DNA of 24,400 nt from G020354945 sp964570585 (GTDB lineage: Bacteria; Omnitrophota; Gorgyraeia; JABMRG01; JAFGKX01), in NCBI GenBank assembly GCA_964570585.1, contig CAZMYR010000027.1, positions 1-24,400 on the forward strand, given 5' to 3'. The notes below the pieces were generated by a model. It had not been told where the DNA came from. It was given only the letters and a program-made list of their open reading frames with translations, and made no database searches. A program made the translations under genes and the position numbers. Position 1 is the stretch's first letter; each line of letters opens with the position of its first letter. Below, in pieces: positions 8,485 to 15,574 of the stretch.

Positions 8485-8747
8485 GCAATCTCAAAATATA
8501 AATAAAAAACGCGTCTTAAACCTAAACCTTTAGAAGAAATTTTTCACTTTGAAGAGATGGTGTGGAACTTTACGGGCCTTTTACATTCTTTTGCCCTAAG
8601 GGGGTATTCTCCCTATTTTCGCACCCTCTTCAAAGATCTCTTTTTGGGGTTCAAGGCGCGCTTTTTTGATGAGACCTCGAAGAATCTAATCCTCACCTTC
8701 TTTTAAAGTAAGGCACACCCTACGTGCCATCCTTGTTGGCCTCATCA
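8440..8747 (-). ncRNA. Candidate structured small RNA of about 300 nt, family not recognised
   Basis: There is no open frame of note between the corrinoid and DUF1015 genes, but the minus strand holds a complete transcription unit (promoter at 8754-8782, terminator at 8438-8484). Hand folding gives two domains. The 5' domain (8747-8667) is closed by UGAUGAGGCC (8747-8738) pairing with GGUCUCAUCA (8676-8667). It contains a GGCAC/GUGCC hairpin and a GAAG/CUUC hairpin, a likely three-way junction. The 3' domain is a rod. Its outer helix is CGCGCCUUGAACC (8660-8648) with GGUUUAAGACGCG (8522-8510). Inside are AAGAGAU/AUUUCUU and a long helix CUUUGAAGAG (8635-8626) with CUCUUCAAAG (8556-8547), extended by GGUG/CACC. 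I looked for the diagnostic motifs of tmRNA, RNase P and SRP RNA and saw none. A 6S-like RNA (rod with bubbles) or a leader riboswitch remains possible. Confidence 0.75.
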
Positions 8748-8753
8748 TTTATA

Positions 8754-8782
8754 ATTATACCCTATAAAAGATGCTGGGTCAA
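8754..8782 (-). promoter_or_regulatory. Near-consensus sigma-70 promoter for the ncRNA
   Basis: On the minus strand, TTGACC (8777-8782) and a perfect TATAAT (8754-8759) are separated by exactly 17 bp. The predicted start is near 8747, the first base of the 5' closing helix. It is one of the two best promoters in the window, in keeping with an abundant RNA. Confidence 0.85.
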
Positions 8783-8793
8783 TATCTTGAGGG

Positions 8794-8818
8794 AAAAAAT
8801 TGGGACAGGTACAATTTT
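8794..8818. repeat. REP-like element, GGGACAGGTAC core, single copy
   Basis: An A-run, TTGGGACAGGTACAA and a T-run form a short unit, with AAAAAATT and AATTTT as flanking arms. The same core recurs as an inverted pair at 17841-17897 inside miaA. Here it covers the first two bases of the DUF1015 TAA stop (8817-8819), so the insertion appears to have set the end of that protein. Confidence 0.75.
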
Positions 8819-10106
8819 AAAATTTATGGATCACTAAACCTGTGAGGGGTTTAGGATAAAAATAGGTGGACTTATGCGGCATTCTGTTGTTAGATTTTGC
8901 TATTGTCTCTACCTGTTCTATTTTGGTAGGATTTAAGAATATTGCCATTTTAAACTCGCCGGATTTTACCATTCTTACGGCAGAAGATGTGCCTCTATAA
9001 TAATATATGTTGCGCTTCCGGTTTACCCTTTCTTTTATATTAAGCAATTTAGGGAAGATAAAATAGTGCAAGATGCTCACATCCAATCTCTTCCAGCTTA
9101 AGCAATTATTCAAAGAACCGATATTATTAATAATCTTGTTATCTTTCAGCAACGCAAATATATAGGTATTATTGTAAAAAAAGCCAAAGGCATGTTCTTT
9201 CTGGTTACCGGCTATCTGCAGTTTCTTAAGCAATTTCTTTTTGCTTTTCATTATGTCTATGGAAAAATGCTTAGATAGTTCTTTTAGCATAAATTTTTTT
9301 GAAAAATTATCCGGTAGATATTTAATCGTTCTATGGATAGGAAGTATTGCAAGGCCCTTGTTTTGCATACTCAAAAAATAGGCCATGGTGTAATCATATG
9401 GCAGCTTCTGCCTTCTGTAGCGTTGTTTTTCTCTCATATAATCTCTTAAGATTACAGATGCCGCAAAACGATGATGTCCGTCAGCTATAAATATTCTTTT
9501 GTTGCTCATAAGCCGGCGTAAACCGGGTACAAAATTATTATCTTGAATCCTCCAGAATTTTTCTTTCACGCCTTCCGCTTTGATGTCTATCAATGGTTTT
9601 TTGTTTCTTACAGCTAAGGAAAGCAGCTTCTCAACTTTTCTTGCTCTATCGTTAAAGAGAAAAAATACAGGACTCAGGTGGGCCTGGGTAGTTTTCATAA
9701 GGTCGAATCTTTCAAACTTAAATTTATCAAATATCTTCTCATGAGGTAGGACTTTTTTCTTTCTATTATCCTCCAGCTCTAAAAGAGAAATAAAACCCAA
9801 TCTGGATTTGGTAGCTCCATTGATTTTGTATCTTTGAAGATAAACATATAAGGAAGGCTGTTTATCACGGATTAATATCCCTCCTTCTAACCATGCATCA
9901 AACGCCTTTTTAGAATTCCGATGCCCTGCAAGTTTATTCTTACCTTTAGGCAACACTAAAGATACAGCGTTATATTTCGATTTTTTTATATATCCTTGCC
10001 GTTGCTGTCTATTTATGACATCGTAAGGGGGGCATACAACTTTAGAGAGACGTCCTACCCCCTCAACATTAAATCTTACGCCACAAAAAGCTTTTATCTT
10101 CGCCAT
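8817..10106 (-). CDS. DUF1015 family protein, function unknown
   Basis: 429 residues, close to the family's usual ~420. Recognisable family features are the N-terminal FCGVRFNVEGVGRLSKVVCPPYDVI segment and the motif IADGHHRFAAS near the middle, which resembles the DGxHR signature of the ParB/sulfiredoxin-like superfamily. The C-terminal part continues with MQNKGLAILPIHRTIK, also typical. No signal peptide or membrane helix is visible, so it is probably cytoplasmic. The biochemical role of the family is not established in what I know. The ATG lies 19 bp after the FmdB-like gene, at the tail of the heat-shock operon, so it may be heat-inducible by readthrough. The protein is basic and lysine-rich. 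The stop codon overlaps a REP-like element. Confidence 0.85.
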   Translation of the reverse strand: MAKIKAFCGVRFNVEGVGRLSKVVCPPYDVINRQQRQGYIKKSKYNAVSLVLPKGKNKLAGHRNSKKAFDAWLEGGILIRDKQPSLYVYLQRYKINGATKSRLGFISLLELEDNRKKKVLPHEKIFDKFKFERFDLMKTTQAHLSPVFFLFNDRARKVEKLLSLAVRNKKPLIDIKAEGVKEKFWRIQDNNFVPGLRRLMSNKRIFIADGHHRFAASVILRDYMREKQRYRRQKLPYDYTMAYFLSMQNKGLAILPIHRTIKYLPDNFSKKFMLKELSKHFSIDIMKSKKKLLKKLQIAGNQKEHAFGFFYNNTYIFALLKDNKIINNIGSLNNCLSWKRLDVSILHYFIFPKLLNIKERVNRKRNIYYYRGTSSAVRMVKSGEFKMAIFLNPTKIEQVETIAKSNNRMPHKSTYFYPKPLTGLVIHKF

Positions 10107-10124
10107 GGTCAGCTGTAAGCTATC

Positions 10125-10412
10125 TTATTTCTCGCCTTTCACTTTACCGGCAGAGCAATCTTTCTTCTCGCCTGTTTTAGGACAAGCAGAATTGCTTTCC
10201 TGCTCTTTCTTCTGTTTCTCTTTATAGCTTTTGCTGCGATAGTCTGTCGCATAGAAACCCGGGCCTTTAAACAAAAATCCGCCGCCTGTGCTGATGCGCC
10301 TTTTGACAGGAGATGAGCATTCAGGGCATTTCTTTATAGGCTCTGCAGTGATACTCTGAAAAACCTCAAATATTTTATTGCATTTTTTGCATTCGTATTC
10401 GTATGTCGGCAT
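10125..10412 (-). CDS. FmdB/CxxC-type zinc-ribbon protein
   Basis: 95 residues. The first 60 form the putative regulatory zinc-ribbon domain: MPTYEYECKKCNKIF, then KKCPECSSPVKRR, giving two CxxC pairs. The segment GGGFLFKGPGFYATDYRS follows, very common in this family. A lysine- and glutamate-rich tail with two more cysteines ends the protein. The family name derives from a regulator linked to formamidase, but most members have no proven function. It sits between dnaJ and the DUF1015 gene, separated from dnaJ by a hairpin repeat. There is no membrane segment. Confidence 0.88.
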   Translation of the reverse strand: MPTYEYECKKCNKIFEVFQSITAEPIKKCPECSSPVKRRISTGGGFLFKGPGFYATDYRSKSYKEKQKKEQESNSACPKTGEKKDCSAGKVKGEK

Positions 10413-10427
10413 GGCGTTTTCCTTGAA

Positions 10428-10490
10428 TTATCGCGTTCGTTATTGCGCTATTGGGTTATTGCGTTGAAACGCTATAACGCTATAACGTTG
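10428..10490. repeat. Hairpin repeat, copy B (GTTATTGCGT / ACGCTATAAC)
   Basis: GTTATTGCGT (10455-10464) and ACGCTATAAC (10469-10478) flank a TGAA loop. Extra partial units (CGTTATTGCGCTA, CTATAACG) lie on both sides, so this is a larger version of the repeat at 6838-6880. It occupies the dnaJ-fmdB gap and ends 2 bp before the dnaJ stop codon. Confidence 0.7.
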
Positions 10491-10492
10491 CA

Positions 10493-11653
10493 TTATTCAA
10501 ACAGCTTTTTCACCTTCTCCATAAACGACTTTACACCAGGGGTTATTTCCCCGCCTGCCTCACTGAATTCCTTAAGCAGGTGTTTTTGTTTAGTAGTGAG
10601 TTTTGCAGGAATTTCAACGATAATCCTGATAAGTTCATCGCCCCTGCCATAACCGCGTATATCAGCAATCCCTTTGTCTCGTAATCTAAATATTTTACTG
10701 CTTTGAGTACCGGGCGGTATCTTCATCTTTACCTTACCTTCAAGTGTAGGTACGGTTATTTCATCTCCTAATGCTGCCTGGACAAAGGTTATAGGGACAT
10801 CGCAGATTATATCATTGCCTTCTCTTTGGAAAATTTCATGGGGTTTTACATAAAAGAGTATATAAAGGTCTCCTCTTATACCGCCTCCTGGAGGCATCTC
10901 GCCTTCACCGGAAATACGCAGTCTTGTGTTAGATTCTATGCCGGCCGGGATAGTTATTTCTATCTTTCTTTCTTTCTTTACTCTGCCTTCGCCTCTACAG
11001 TTTTTGCACGGGGCTTTTATTATTTCGCCTTCACCCTGACACCGCGAACAGGCTCTTGATATGTTAAAAAAACCGGTACCTGTTACTACTTTACCGGTGC
11101 CGCCGCATTGAGGACATGTTACTTTAGAAGTGCCGGGTTTAGCTCCGCTACCATTGCAAACTTCGCATGTTTCGTATCTTAAAAGTTTAACTGTCCGCTT
11201 TATGCCAAAGGCAGCATCTTTAAAAGATATTTCCATGCTCAGTTCTAAATCTCGGCCCCGGCGCCTGCCTCTGCGCCTCCCGGTAGATGTGCCGAACATA
11301 TCGCCAAATCCAAAAAAATCTCCAAAAGAGTTTTCGCCCTCAAAGGCTTCTCTAAAAGCCCTTAATGCTTCTTCTAAGTCAATTCCGCCAAAACCGAAGC
11401 CTCTTGCGCCTGCGCCGGCGCCTGCATATTTAAATGCTTCAGCTCCGAATTGGTCATACTGAGCCCGTTTTTGAGGGTCGCTTAATATTTCGTAAGCCTC
11501 GGTAACTTCCTTGAATTTTTCCTCGGCCTTTTTATTGTCCTGGTTTTTATCCGGATGATATTTAAATGCCAGCTTCCGATATGCCTTTTTTAGCTCCTCG
11601 GCGCCGGCATTTTTCTTTACACCGAGAATTTCGTAATAATCACGTTCTGTCAA
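10493..11653 (-). CDS. dnaJ: Chaperone DnaJ (Hsp40), TTG start
   Basis: 386 residues, full-length type I DnaJ. The J domain (residues 1-70) carries the HPD motif (KYHPDKN) that stimulates DnaK's ATPase. It is followed by a Gly/Phe-rich linker (AGAGAGARGFGFGG and later), then four CxxCxGxG zinc-binding repeats (CEVCNGSG, CPQCGGTG, CSRCQGEG, CKNCRGEG) and the C-terminal substrate-binding domains. The start is TTG at 11651-11653, two bases after the dnaK stop, with GGAG 11 nt upstream inside the dnaK end. No ATG allows a full J domain, so TTG is well supported and may lower expression relative to DnaK. Confidence 0.96.
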   Translation of the reverse strand: MTERDYYEILGVKKNAGAEELKKAYRKLAFKYHPDKNQDNKKAEEKFKEVTEAYEILSDPQKRAQYDQFGAEAFKYAGAGAGARGFGFGGIDLEEALRAFREAFEGENSFGDFFGFGDMFGTSTGRRRGRRRGRDLELSMEISFKDAAFGIKRTVKLLRYETCEVCNGSGAKPGTSKVTCPQCGGTGKVVTGTGFFNISRACSRCQGEGEIIKAPCKNCRGEGRVKKERKIEITIPAGIESNTRLRISGEGEMPPGGGIRGDLYILFYVKPHEIFQREGNDIICDVPITFVQAALGDEITVPTLEGKVKMKIPPGTQSSKIFRLRDKGIADIRGYGRGDELIRIIVEIPAKLTTKQKHLLKEFSEAGGEITPGVKSFMEKVKKLFE

Positions 11654-11655
11654 AA

Positions 11656-13626
11656 CTATTTCTTCTCCTTATCCTCATCTTCAACCTTATAATCGGCATC
11701 AACAACGTCATCTTTGCCTTTTTTTTCTTCTTTAGGACTTTGTTGCCTGGGCCCTTGCTGGGCTTGCTGTTGTTGTGCCTTTTTTTGCGCATCTTTATAT
11801 ACTTCCTCACCCAGCTTCTGTGATACCTTGGCAAGCTCCTCCTGGGTCTTTTTAATCTGATTTACATCCTCTGAAGTCAACGCTTTTTTAGCCTTCTCTA
11901 ATTCTTCCTCTATCCTCTTTTTCTCATCGGCGCTTATCTTGTTGCCATAATCTTTAAGAGACTTCTCAACGCTGTAAACCATTGTATCCAACTGATTCCT
12001 GGCCTCTACCAATTCTCTCTTTTTCTTATCTTCTGCAGTATGGGCTTCAGCTTCCTTTTTCATCTTCTCTATTTCCTCTTTAGACAGCCCGCTCGAAGAC
12101 TCTATTCTTATCCTCTGTTCTTTACCTGTTCCTAAATCCTTTGCTGAAACATGGACTATCCCATTTGCATCTATATCGAAAGTAACTTCAATCTGCGGAA
12201 TTCCTCTTGGGGCCGGTGGTATTCCGACTAAGTCAAATCTGCCCAGTGTTCTGTTATCAGCTGCCATATCTCGCTCGCCCTGTAAAACGTGAATTGAAAC
12301 CGCCGGTTGGTTATCGGCAGCAGTCGAGAATATCTGGCTCTTTTTTGTAGGAATGGTTGAGTTTTTCTCAATCAATTTGGTCATAACCCCGCCTAATGTC
12401 TCTATGCCTAAAGAAAGCGGTGTAACATCTAAAAGTAGCACATCTTTTAAACTTTCTTCTCCGGTTAATATCCCGGCCTGAATTGCAGCCCCAATAGCTA
12501 CTACCTCATCAGGATTTACGCCTTTATGGGGCTCTTTACCAAATATTTCCTTCACCAATGCTTGCACTTTTGGCATTCTGGTCTGCCCGCCTACCAGCAC
12601 CACCTGATCTATATCCGAAGCTTGAAAACCTGCATCCTGTAGCGCCTGTCGGCATGGCCCGACAGACCGCTGGATGAGGTCATCCACTAACTGTTCTAAC
12701 TTAGAGCGGGTAAGACTCATAGAAAGATGCTTTGGCCCGCTCTGGTCAGCAGTAATAAACGGTAAGTTTATCTCTGTCTCTAGATTGGAGGAAAGCTCGC
12801 ATTTTGCCTTCTCAGCAGCCTCTTTGAGCCGCTGAAGGGCCATCTTATCCTCACGCAAATCAACGCCATTTTCCTTTTTAAATTCATCGGCTATCCAATT
12901 CATTACTTTCTGGTCGAAATTATCTCCTCCTAAGTGGGTATCGCCGTTGGTTGCCTTTACCTCAACTGCCCATTGTCCTTCTGCCGCCTCACCCACATCG
13001 AGTATGGATATATCAAAAGTGCCGCCGCCTAAATCATAAACTGCTATCTTTTCATTTTTCTTTTTCTCTAAACCATAAGCCAGGCTTGCGGCAGTGGGCT
13101 CATTTATTATGCGCAGGACATTCAATCCGGCAATTACGCCGGCGTCTTTTGTCGCCTGCCTCTGGGAATCGTTAAAATAGGCAGGGATAGTAATAACCGC
13201 ATTTTCTACTTTTTCTCCCAAGTAATCTTCGGCGGTCTGTTTCATCTTTTGTAAAACCATAGCGCTTATCTCAGGCGGGGTATAATTTTTGCCGCTGGCC
13301 TTCACTATGACATTACCTTTTGCGTCCTCTCCGACATGAAAAGGCACAATTTTTTCCTCAACCTCTACTTCCGAATGGCGCCTTCCCATAAAGCGTTTTA
13401 TGGAAAATATAGTATTTTCTGAATTGGTAACTGCCTGGCGTTTCGCAGGCTGGCCGACCAATCTCTCTCCGGTTTTGGTAAACGCCACTACGCTCGGTGT
13501 TATCCGGGAACCTTCGGCATTTGCTATGACTTTCGGTTCGCCGGCTTCCATAACCGCTACGCAGGAATTTGTAGTTCCGAGGTCTATTCCTATCACTTTT
13601 CCTTTTGCCTTCTCATTTTTAGCCAT
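11656..13626 (-). CDS. dnaK: Chaperone DnaK (Hsp70)
   Basis: About 656 residues. The nucleotide-binding domain (about 1-390) shows the phosphate-1 motif GIDLGTTNSCVAVMEAG, AVITIPAYFNDSQRQATKDAG, the phosphate-2 motif YDLGGGTFDISIL and VLVGGQTRMP. The interdomain linker DVLLLDVTPLSLGIET is intact, then the substrate-binding domain and a helical lid with a glutamine-rich tail. It folds client proteins with DnaJ and GrpE. An in-frame ATG also lies two codons upstream at 13632, but the GGAGG box touches that ATG directly and lies 6 nt before the one at 13626, so I prefer the latter. The gene is third in the HrcA-controlled operon. Confidence 0.97.
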   Translation of the reverse strand: MAKNEKAKGKVIGIDLGTTNSCVAVMEAGEPKVIANAEGSRITPSVVAFTKTGERLVGQPAKRQAVTNSENTIFSIKRFMGRRHSEVEVEEKIVPFHVGEDAKGNVIVKASGKNYTPPEISAMVLQKMKQTAEDYLGEKVENAVITIPAYFNDSQRQATKDAGVIAGLNVLRIINEPTAASLAYGLEKKKNEKIAVYDLGGGTFDISILDVGEAAEGQWAVEVKATNGDTHLGGDNFDQKVMNWIADEFKKENGVDLREDKMALQRLKEAAEKAKCELSSNLETEINLPFITADQSGPKHLSMSLTRSKLEQLVDDLIQRSVGPCRQALQDAGFQASDIDQVVLVGGQTRMPKVQALVKEIFGKEPHKGVNPDEVVAIGAAIQAGILTGEESLKDVLLLDVTPLSLGIETLGGVMTKLIEKNSTIPTKKSQIFSTAADNQPAVSIHVLQGERDMAADNRTLGRFDLVGIPPAPRGIPQIEVTFDIDANGIVHVSAKDLGTGKEQRIRIESSSGLSKEEIEKMKKEAEAHTAEDKKKRELVEARNQLDTMVYSVEKSLKDYGNKISADEKKRIEEELEKAKKALTSEDVNQIKKTQEELAKVSQKLGEEVYKDAQKKAQQQQAQQGPRQQSPKEEKKGKDDVVDADYKVEDEDKEKK

Positions 13627-13636
13627 TTTCATCCTC

Positions 13637-13696
13637 CAAAATTTTCGAAGAAAATTTTGTCCCGAACAGCGCGACGAGCAGGAGCGCTGGAGGGAC
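13637..13696. repeat. Two-hairpin palindromic element between grpE and dnaK
   Basis: CAAAATTTTC (13637-13646) and GAAAATTTTG (13650-13659) form a perfect 10-bp stem with a GAA loop. Next to it, GTCCC/GGGAC (13659-13663, 13692-13696) encloses CAGCGC/GCGCTG (13667-13672, 13684-13689). The unit fills the grpE-dnaK gap and its end touches the first base of the grpE stop codon (13696-13698). It looks like a small inserted element, not a terminator, because dnaK must be read through it. Confidence 0.65.
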
Positions 13697-14313
13697 TACT
13701 TTTGTTCCTCTTCTTGTTCTTTAATACCTTGAGCAATCTTCACTTTTGCCGCCCTTAATAACCTTCCGTTTAGCATATAACCGGGGGAGACTTCTTCGCA
13801 AACTATATCCTCCGGATATTTGTTCGTCTGGACTGTTGCGATTGCTTCATGCAGATGTGGATTGAATTTCTCCCCGACTGTCTTAATCTTCTCTACGCCA
13901 TTATCTTTTAGGAGTTTATGAAGTTGATTTAATATCATCTCCACCCCTTTTGAAAATACTTCGCCATGTTTATGTTCCCTGGCAGCTTGATGGGCCCTAT
14001 CAAAATCGTCTATGGTAGGTAGAAGCTTTAATAAAATCTGCTCATTAGAAAATTGCAAGAACTGCTCTTGTTCTTTATACATCCTCTTTTTAAAATTTTC
14101 AAACTCAGCCATCAATCGCAGATATTTATCCTGTAGCTTTCCTTTTTCCTCAAAGGCTGCTTTTAGTTTATTAAATTCTTCGACAGCGATTTTTATTTTT
14201 TTAACCTCTTTTTCTTTTTTCTCCTGAGCCTTCTGTTGCTTTTGTTGCCGGGTTTCCTGCTGAGTTACTTCTTCTTGCTTTTTTTGCTCTTCTTTCTTTT
14301 CCTGCTCCATCAT
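13696..14313 (-). CDS. grpE: Nucleotide exchange factor GrpE
   Basis: About 205 residues from the ATG at 14313. The open frame extends further upstream into hrcA, but those codons are hrcA in another frame with no GrpE likeness. An AGGA box lies 8 nt before the chosen ATG. The first ~70 residues are an E/K/Q-rich coiled coil (EKKEEQKKQEEVTQQE). The conserved GrpE core follows: LRLMAEFENFKKRMYKEQEQ, LPTIDDFDRAH, GVEMILNQLHKLL, VGEKFNPHLHEAI and the beta-domain GYMLNGRLLRAAKVKI. It releases ADP from DnaK, and the long coiled coil can act as a thermosensor in known GrpE proteins. The gene begins 5 bp after the hrcA stop. The TAG stop falls at the edge of a palindromic element. Confidence 0.94.
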   Translation of the reverse strand: MMEQEKKEEQKKQEEVTQQETRQQKQQKAQEKKEKEVKKIKIAVEEFNKLKAAFEEKGKLQDKYLRLMAEFENFKKRMYKEQEQFLQFSNEQILLKLLPTIDDFDRAHQAAREHKHGEVFSKGVEMILNQLHKLLKDNGVEKIKTVGEKFNPHLHEAIATVQTNKYPEDIVCEEVSPGYMLNGRLLRAAKVKIAQGIKEQEEEQK

Positions 14314-14318
14314 CGTCT

Positions 14319-15350
14319 CTATCCTAATATTTCGCTTAGAGTCTTTGATACATAATCGACTAAAGATACTATTCTGGCATATGGCATTCTCTTTGGGCCT
14401 ATTATCCCTAACACACCCAGGTGATCCTTTTCTATTGTATAGTCGCAGACTACCAGACTGCAATCGCAAAGTTGATCTACCTCAATCTCTTTACCAATAT
14501 ATATTCCTACCCCTTCGGTATCGGAGTTCTTCTTTACAATGCTGCTCAAGACCTGAGGATTTTCTAATGCCTTAAGAAGCATCCCAACCTTATCTAAATT
14601 CCTGAACTCTGGCTGCATAATTATCCTGGATGCACCTTCTAAATAGACCCTATCACCCTTCATAGTAGCCAAGATTAAATCTATCATTCTTTTAGTCTCA
14701 TCTAATATATAAAAAAAGGTATCCCTCTCGATCAAAAGCTGCCGGGTTATAGCTTTCTTGGCATTATGCAATGATAAACCGTGAAATCTGGTGTTTAAGA
14801 AATTTGCTATTTTATTCAGGTCGCCTTTTCTAAGCGGCTTTTCAAATTCTACGACAATATTTTTCACAAGTCCGCTCTTAGTCATTAGCACAACCAAAAT
14901 CCTGTCTTTATCAACCTCAACTAATTCAATATGTCTAAAAGCGCCTTTTTCTAAAGTCGGGAATGTGACCAACCCTGCCTCTTCTGCAAGGGAAGAAAGC
15001 AGCCGCGAGGTATTAACTATAACATCATCAATTTTTTCAAATTTTCCTTTAAATACATCGTCTACCCGCTTTTTCTCCCCTTCGGTTAATAATTTTGCCT
15101 GCATAAGTGTATTTATGTAATGCCTGTAACCTTTGTCAGTAGGGACTCTCCCAGCAGATGTATGGGGATGAGTGATAAGGCCGACATCCTCTAAATCTGC
15201 CATAACGTTCCTTATCGTTGCAGGGCATAAAGTCTCACGGAGTCTTCGGCTTATTGCTCGCGAGCTTATTGGTGAAGCAGTATTGATATAATTCTCAATT
15301 ACAAGCTCTAAGATCTTTTCTTTCCTTGGTTCAAAATCATTTTTTGGCAT
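14319..15350 (-). CDS. hrcA: Heat-inducible transcription repressor HrcA
   Basis: About 343 residues from the preferred ATG at 15350, which has GGAAG 7 nt upstream. An ATG at 15377 would add nine residues without a good ribosome site. The winged-helix N-terminus reads LELVIENYINTASPISSRAI, then CPATIRNVMADLEDVGLITHPHTSAGRVPTDKGYRHYI, both highly characteristic. The GAF-like middle and C-terminal domain follow (GVGIYIGKEIEVDQLCDCSLV, GVLGIIGPKRMPYARIV). HrcA binds the CIRCE inverted repeat and needs GroEL for folding in studied species, which links repression to chaperone demand. A perfect CIRCE lies about 100 bp upstream, so the operon is autoregulated. groESL is not in the window. Confidence 0.96.
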   Translation of the reverse strand: MPKNDFEPRKEKILELVIENYINTASPISSRAISRRLRETLCPATIRNVMADLEDVGLITHPHTSAGRVPTDKGYRHYINTLMQAKLLTEGEKKRVDDVFKGKFEKIDDVIVNTSRLLSSLAEEAGLVTFPTLEKGAFRHIELVEVDKDRILVVLMTKSGLVKNIVVEFEKPLRKGDLNKIANFLNTRFHGLSLHNAKKAITRQLLIERDTFFYILDETKRMIDLILATMKGDRVYLEGASRIIMQPEFRNLDKVGMLLKALENPQVLSSIVKKNSDTEGVGIYIGKEIEVDQLCDCSLVVCDYTIEKDHLGVLGIIGPKRMPYARIVSLVDYVSKTLSEILG

Positions 15351-15405
15351 TTTAATCTTCCGTGGATTAAGATCCATCGCATACGCTCGGGATCAAATTC
15401 GCGTA

Positions 15406-15440
15406 TATAATTTAGCTTCACTATCGCTCGCTAAATTATA
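15406..15440 (-). promoter_or_regulatory. Hairpin in the hrcA 5' leader
   Basis: TATAATTTAGC (15406-15416) and GCTAAATTATA (15430-15440) form a perfect 11-bp stem with a 13-nt loop, extended by GCG/CGC after a small bulge. It lies between CIRCE and the hrcA start in the transcribed leader. It could affect leader stability or be another inserted palindrome. It does not cover the ribosome site, 50-60 nt further on, so a simple RNA thermometer is not shown. Confidence 0.5.
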
Positions 15441-15451
15441 CGCTCATTTGA

Positions 15452-15478
15452 TTAGCACTCTAAGGTTAAGAGTGCTAA
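15452..15478. promoter_or_regulatory. CIRCE operator (HrcA-binding site)
   Basis: TTAGCACTC (15452-15460), 9 bp spacer, GAGTGCTAA (15470-15478). This is a perfect match to the CIRCE consensus, 10 bp downstream of the -10 box at 15489-15494, where bound HrcA would block initiation or early elongation. Confidence 0.98.
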
Positions 15479-15488
15479 ATAGATTATG

Positions 15489-15516
15489 ATTTTACCATAC
15501 AAACTTTCTTTGTCAA
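15489..15516 (-). promoter_or_regulatory. Sigma-70-type promoter of the heat-shock operon
   Basis: On the minus strand, TTGACA (15511-15516) is followed after 16 bp by TAAAAT (15489-15494). CIRCE starts 10 bp beyond. This is the classical vegetative promoter plus HrcA arrangement, not a sigma-32 promoter. Confidence 0.85.
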
Positions 15517-15532
15517 GGGAATTTTGAAATGT

Positions 15533-15567
15533 GGATGTCCTGCAGGGGGACACCCTGCAGGACATCC
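15533..15567. repeat. 15-bp perfect hairpin between hflX and the heat-shock promoter
   Basis: GGATGTCCTGCAGGG (15533-15547) and CCCTGCAGGACATCC (15553-15567) enclose a GGACA loop. The position, 8 bp after the hflX stop, suits a terminator that insulates the heat-shock promoter. The downstream minus-strand sequence has only a weak T-rich tract (ACATTTCAAAAT), so it may instead be a REP-like repeat or act through both roles. Confidence 0.6.
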
Positions 15568-15574
15568 CCAAGGC

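Noticed and set aside
8440..8747. RNase P RNA, tmRNA, SRP RNA or a T-box leader
   Set aside because: I did not see GAGGAAAGUCC or ACAGAA (RNase P), the tRNA-like ends of tmRNA, the GGAA-capped SRP helix 8, or a T-box sequence.
8440..8747. Canonical 6S RNA
   Set aside because: There is some likeness in the GCGAA...GGG...CCCC segment and an overall rod shape. However, the segment between the main helix arms is only about 89 nt in total and an extra 5' domain is present. Kept only as an alternative.
14314..14469. Upstream extension of grpE (52 extra residues)
   Set aside because: The frame is open but overlaps hrcA, shows no GrpE likeness, and the ATG at 14313 has a proper AGGA box.
15533..15567. 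A definite Rho-independent terminator after hflX
   Set aside because: The stem is perfect, but the following tract is not a proper T-run on the hflX strand; listed as a hairpin instead.
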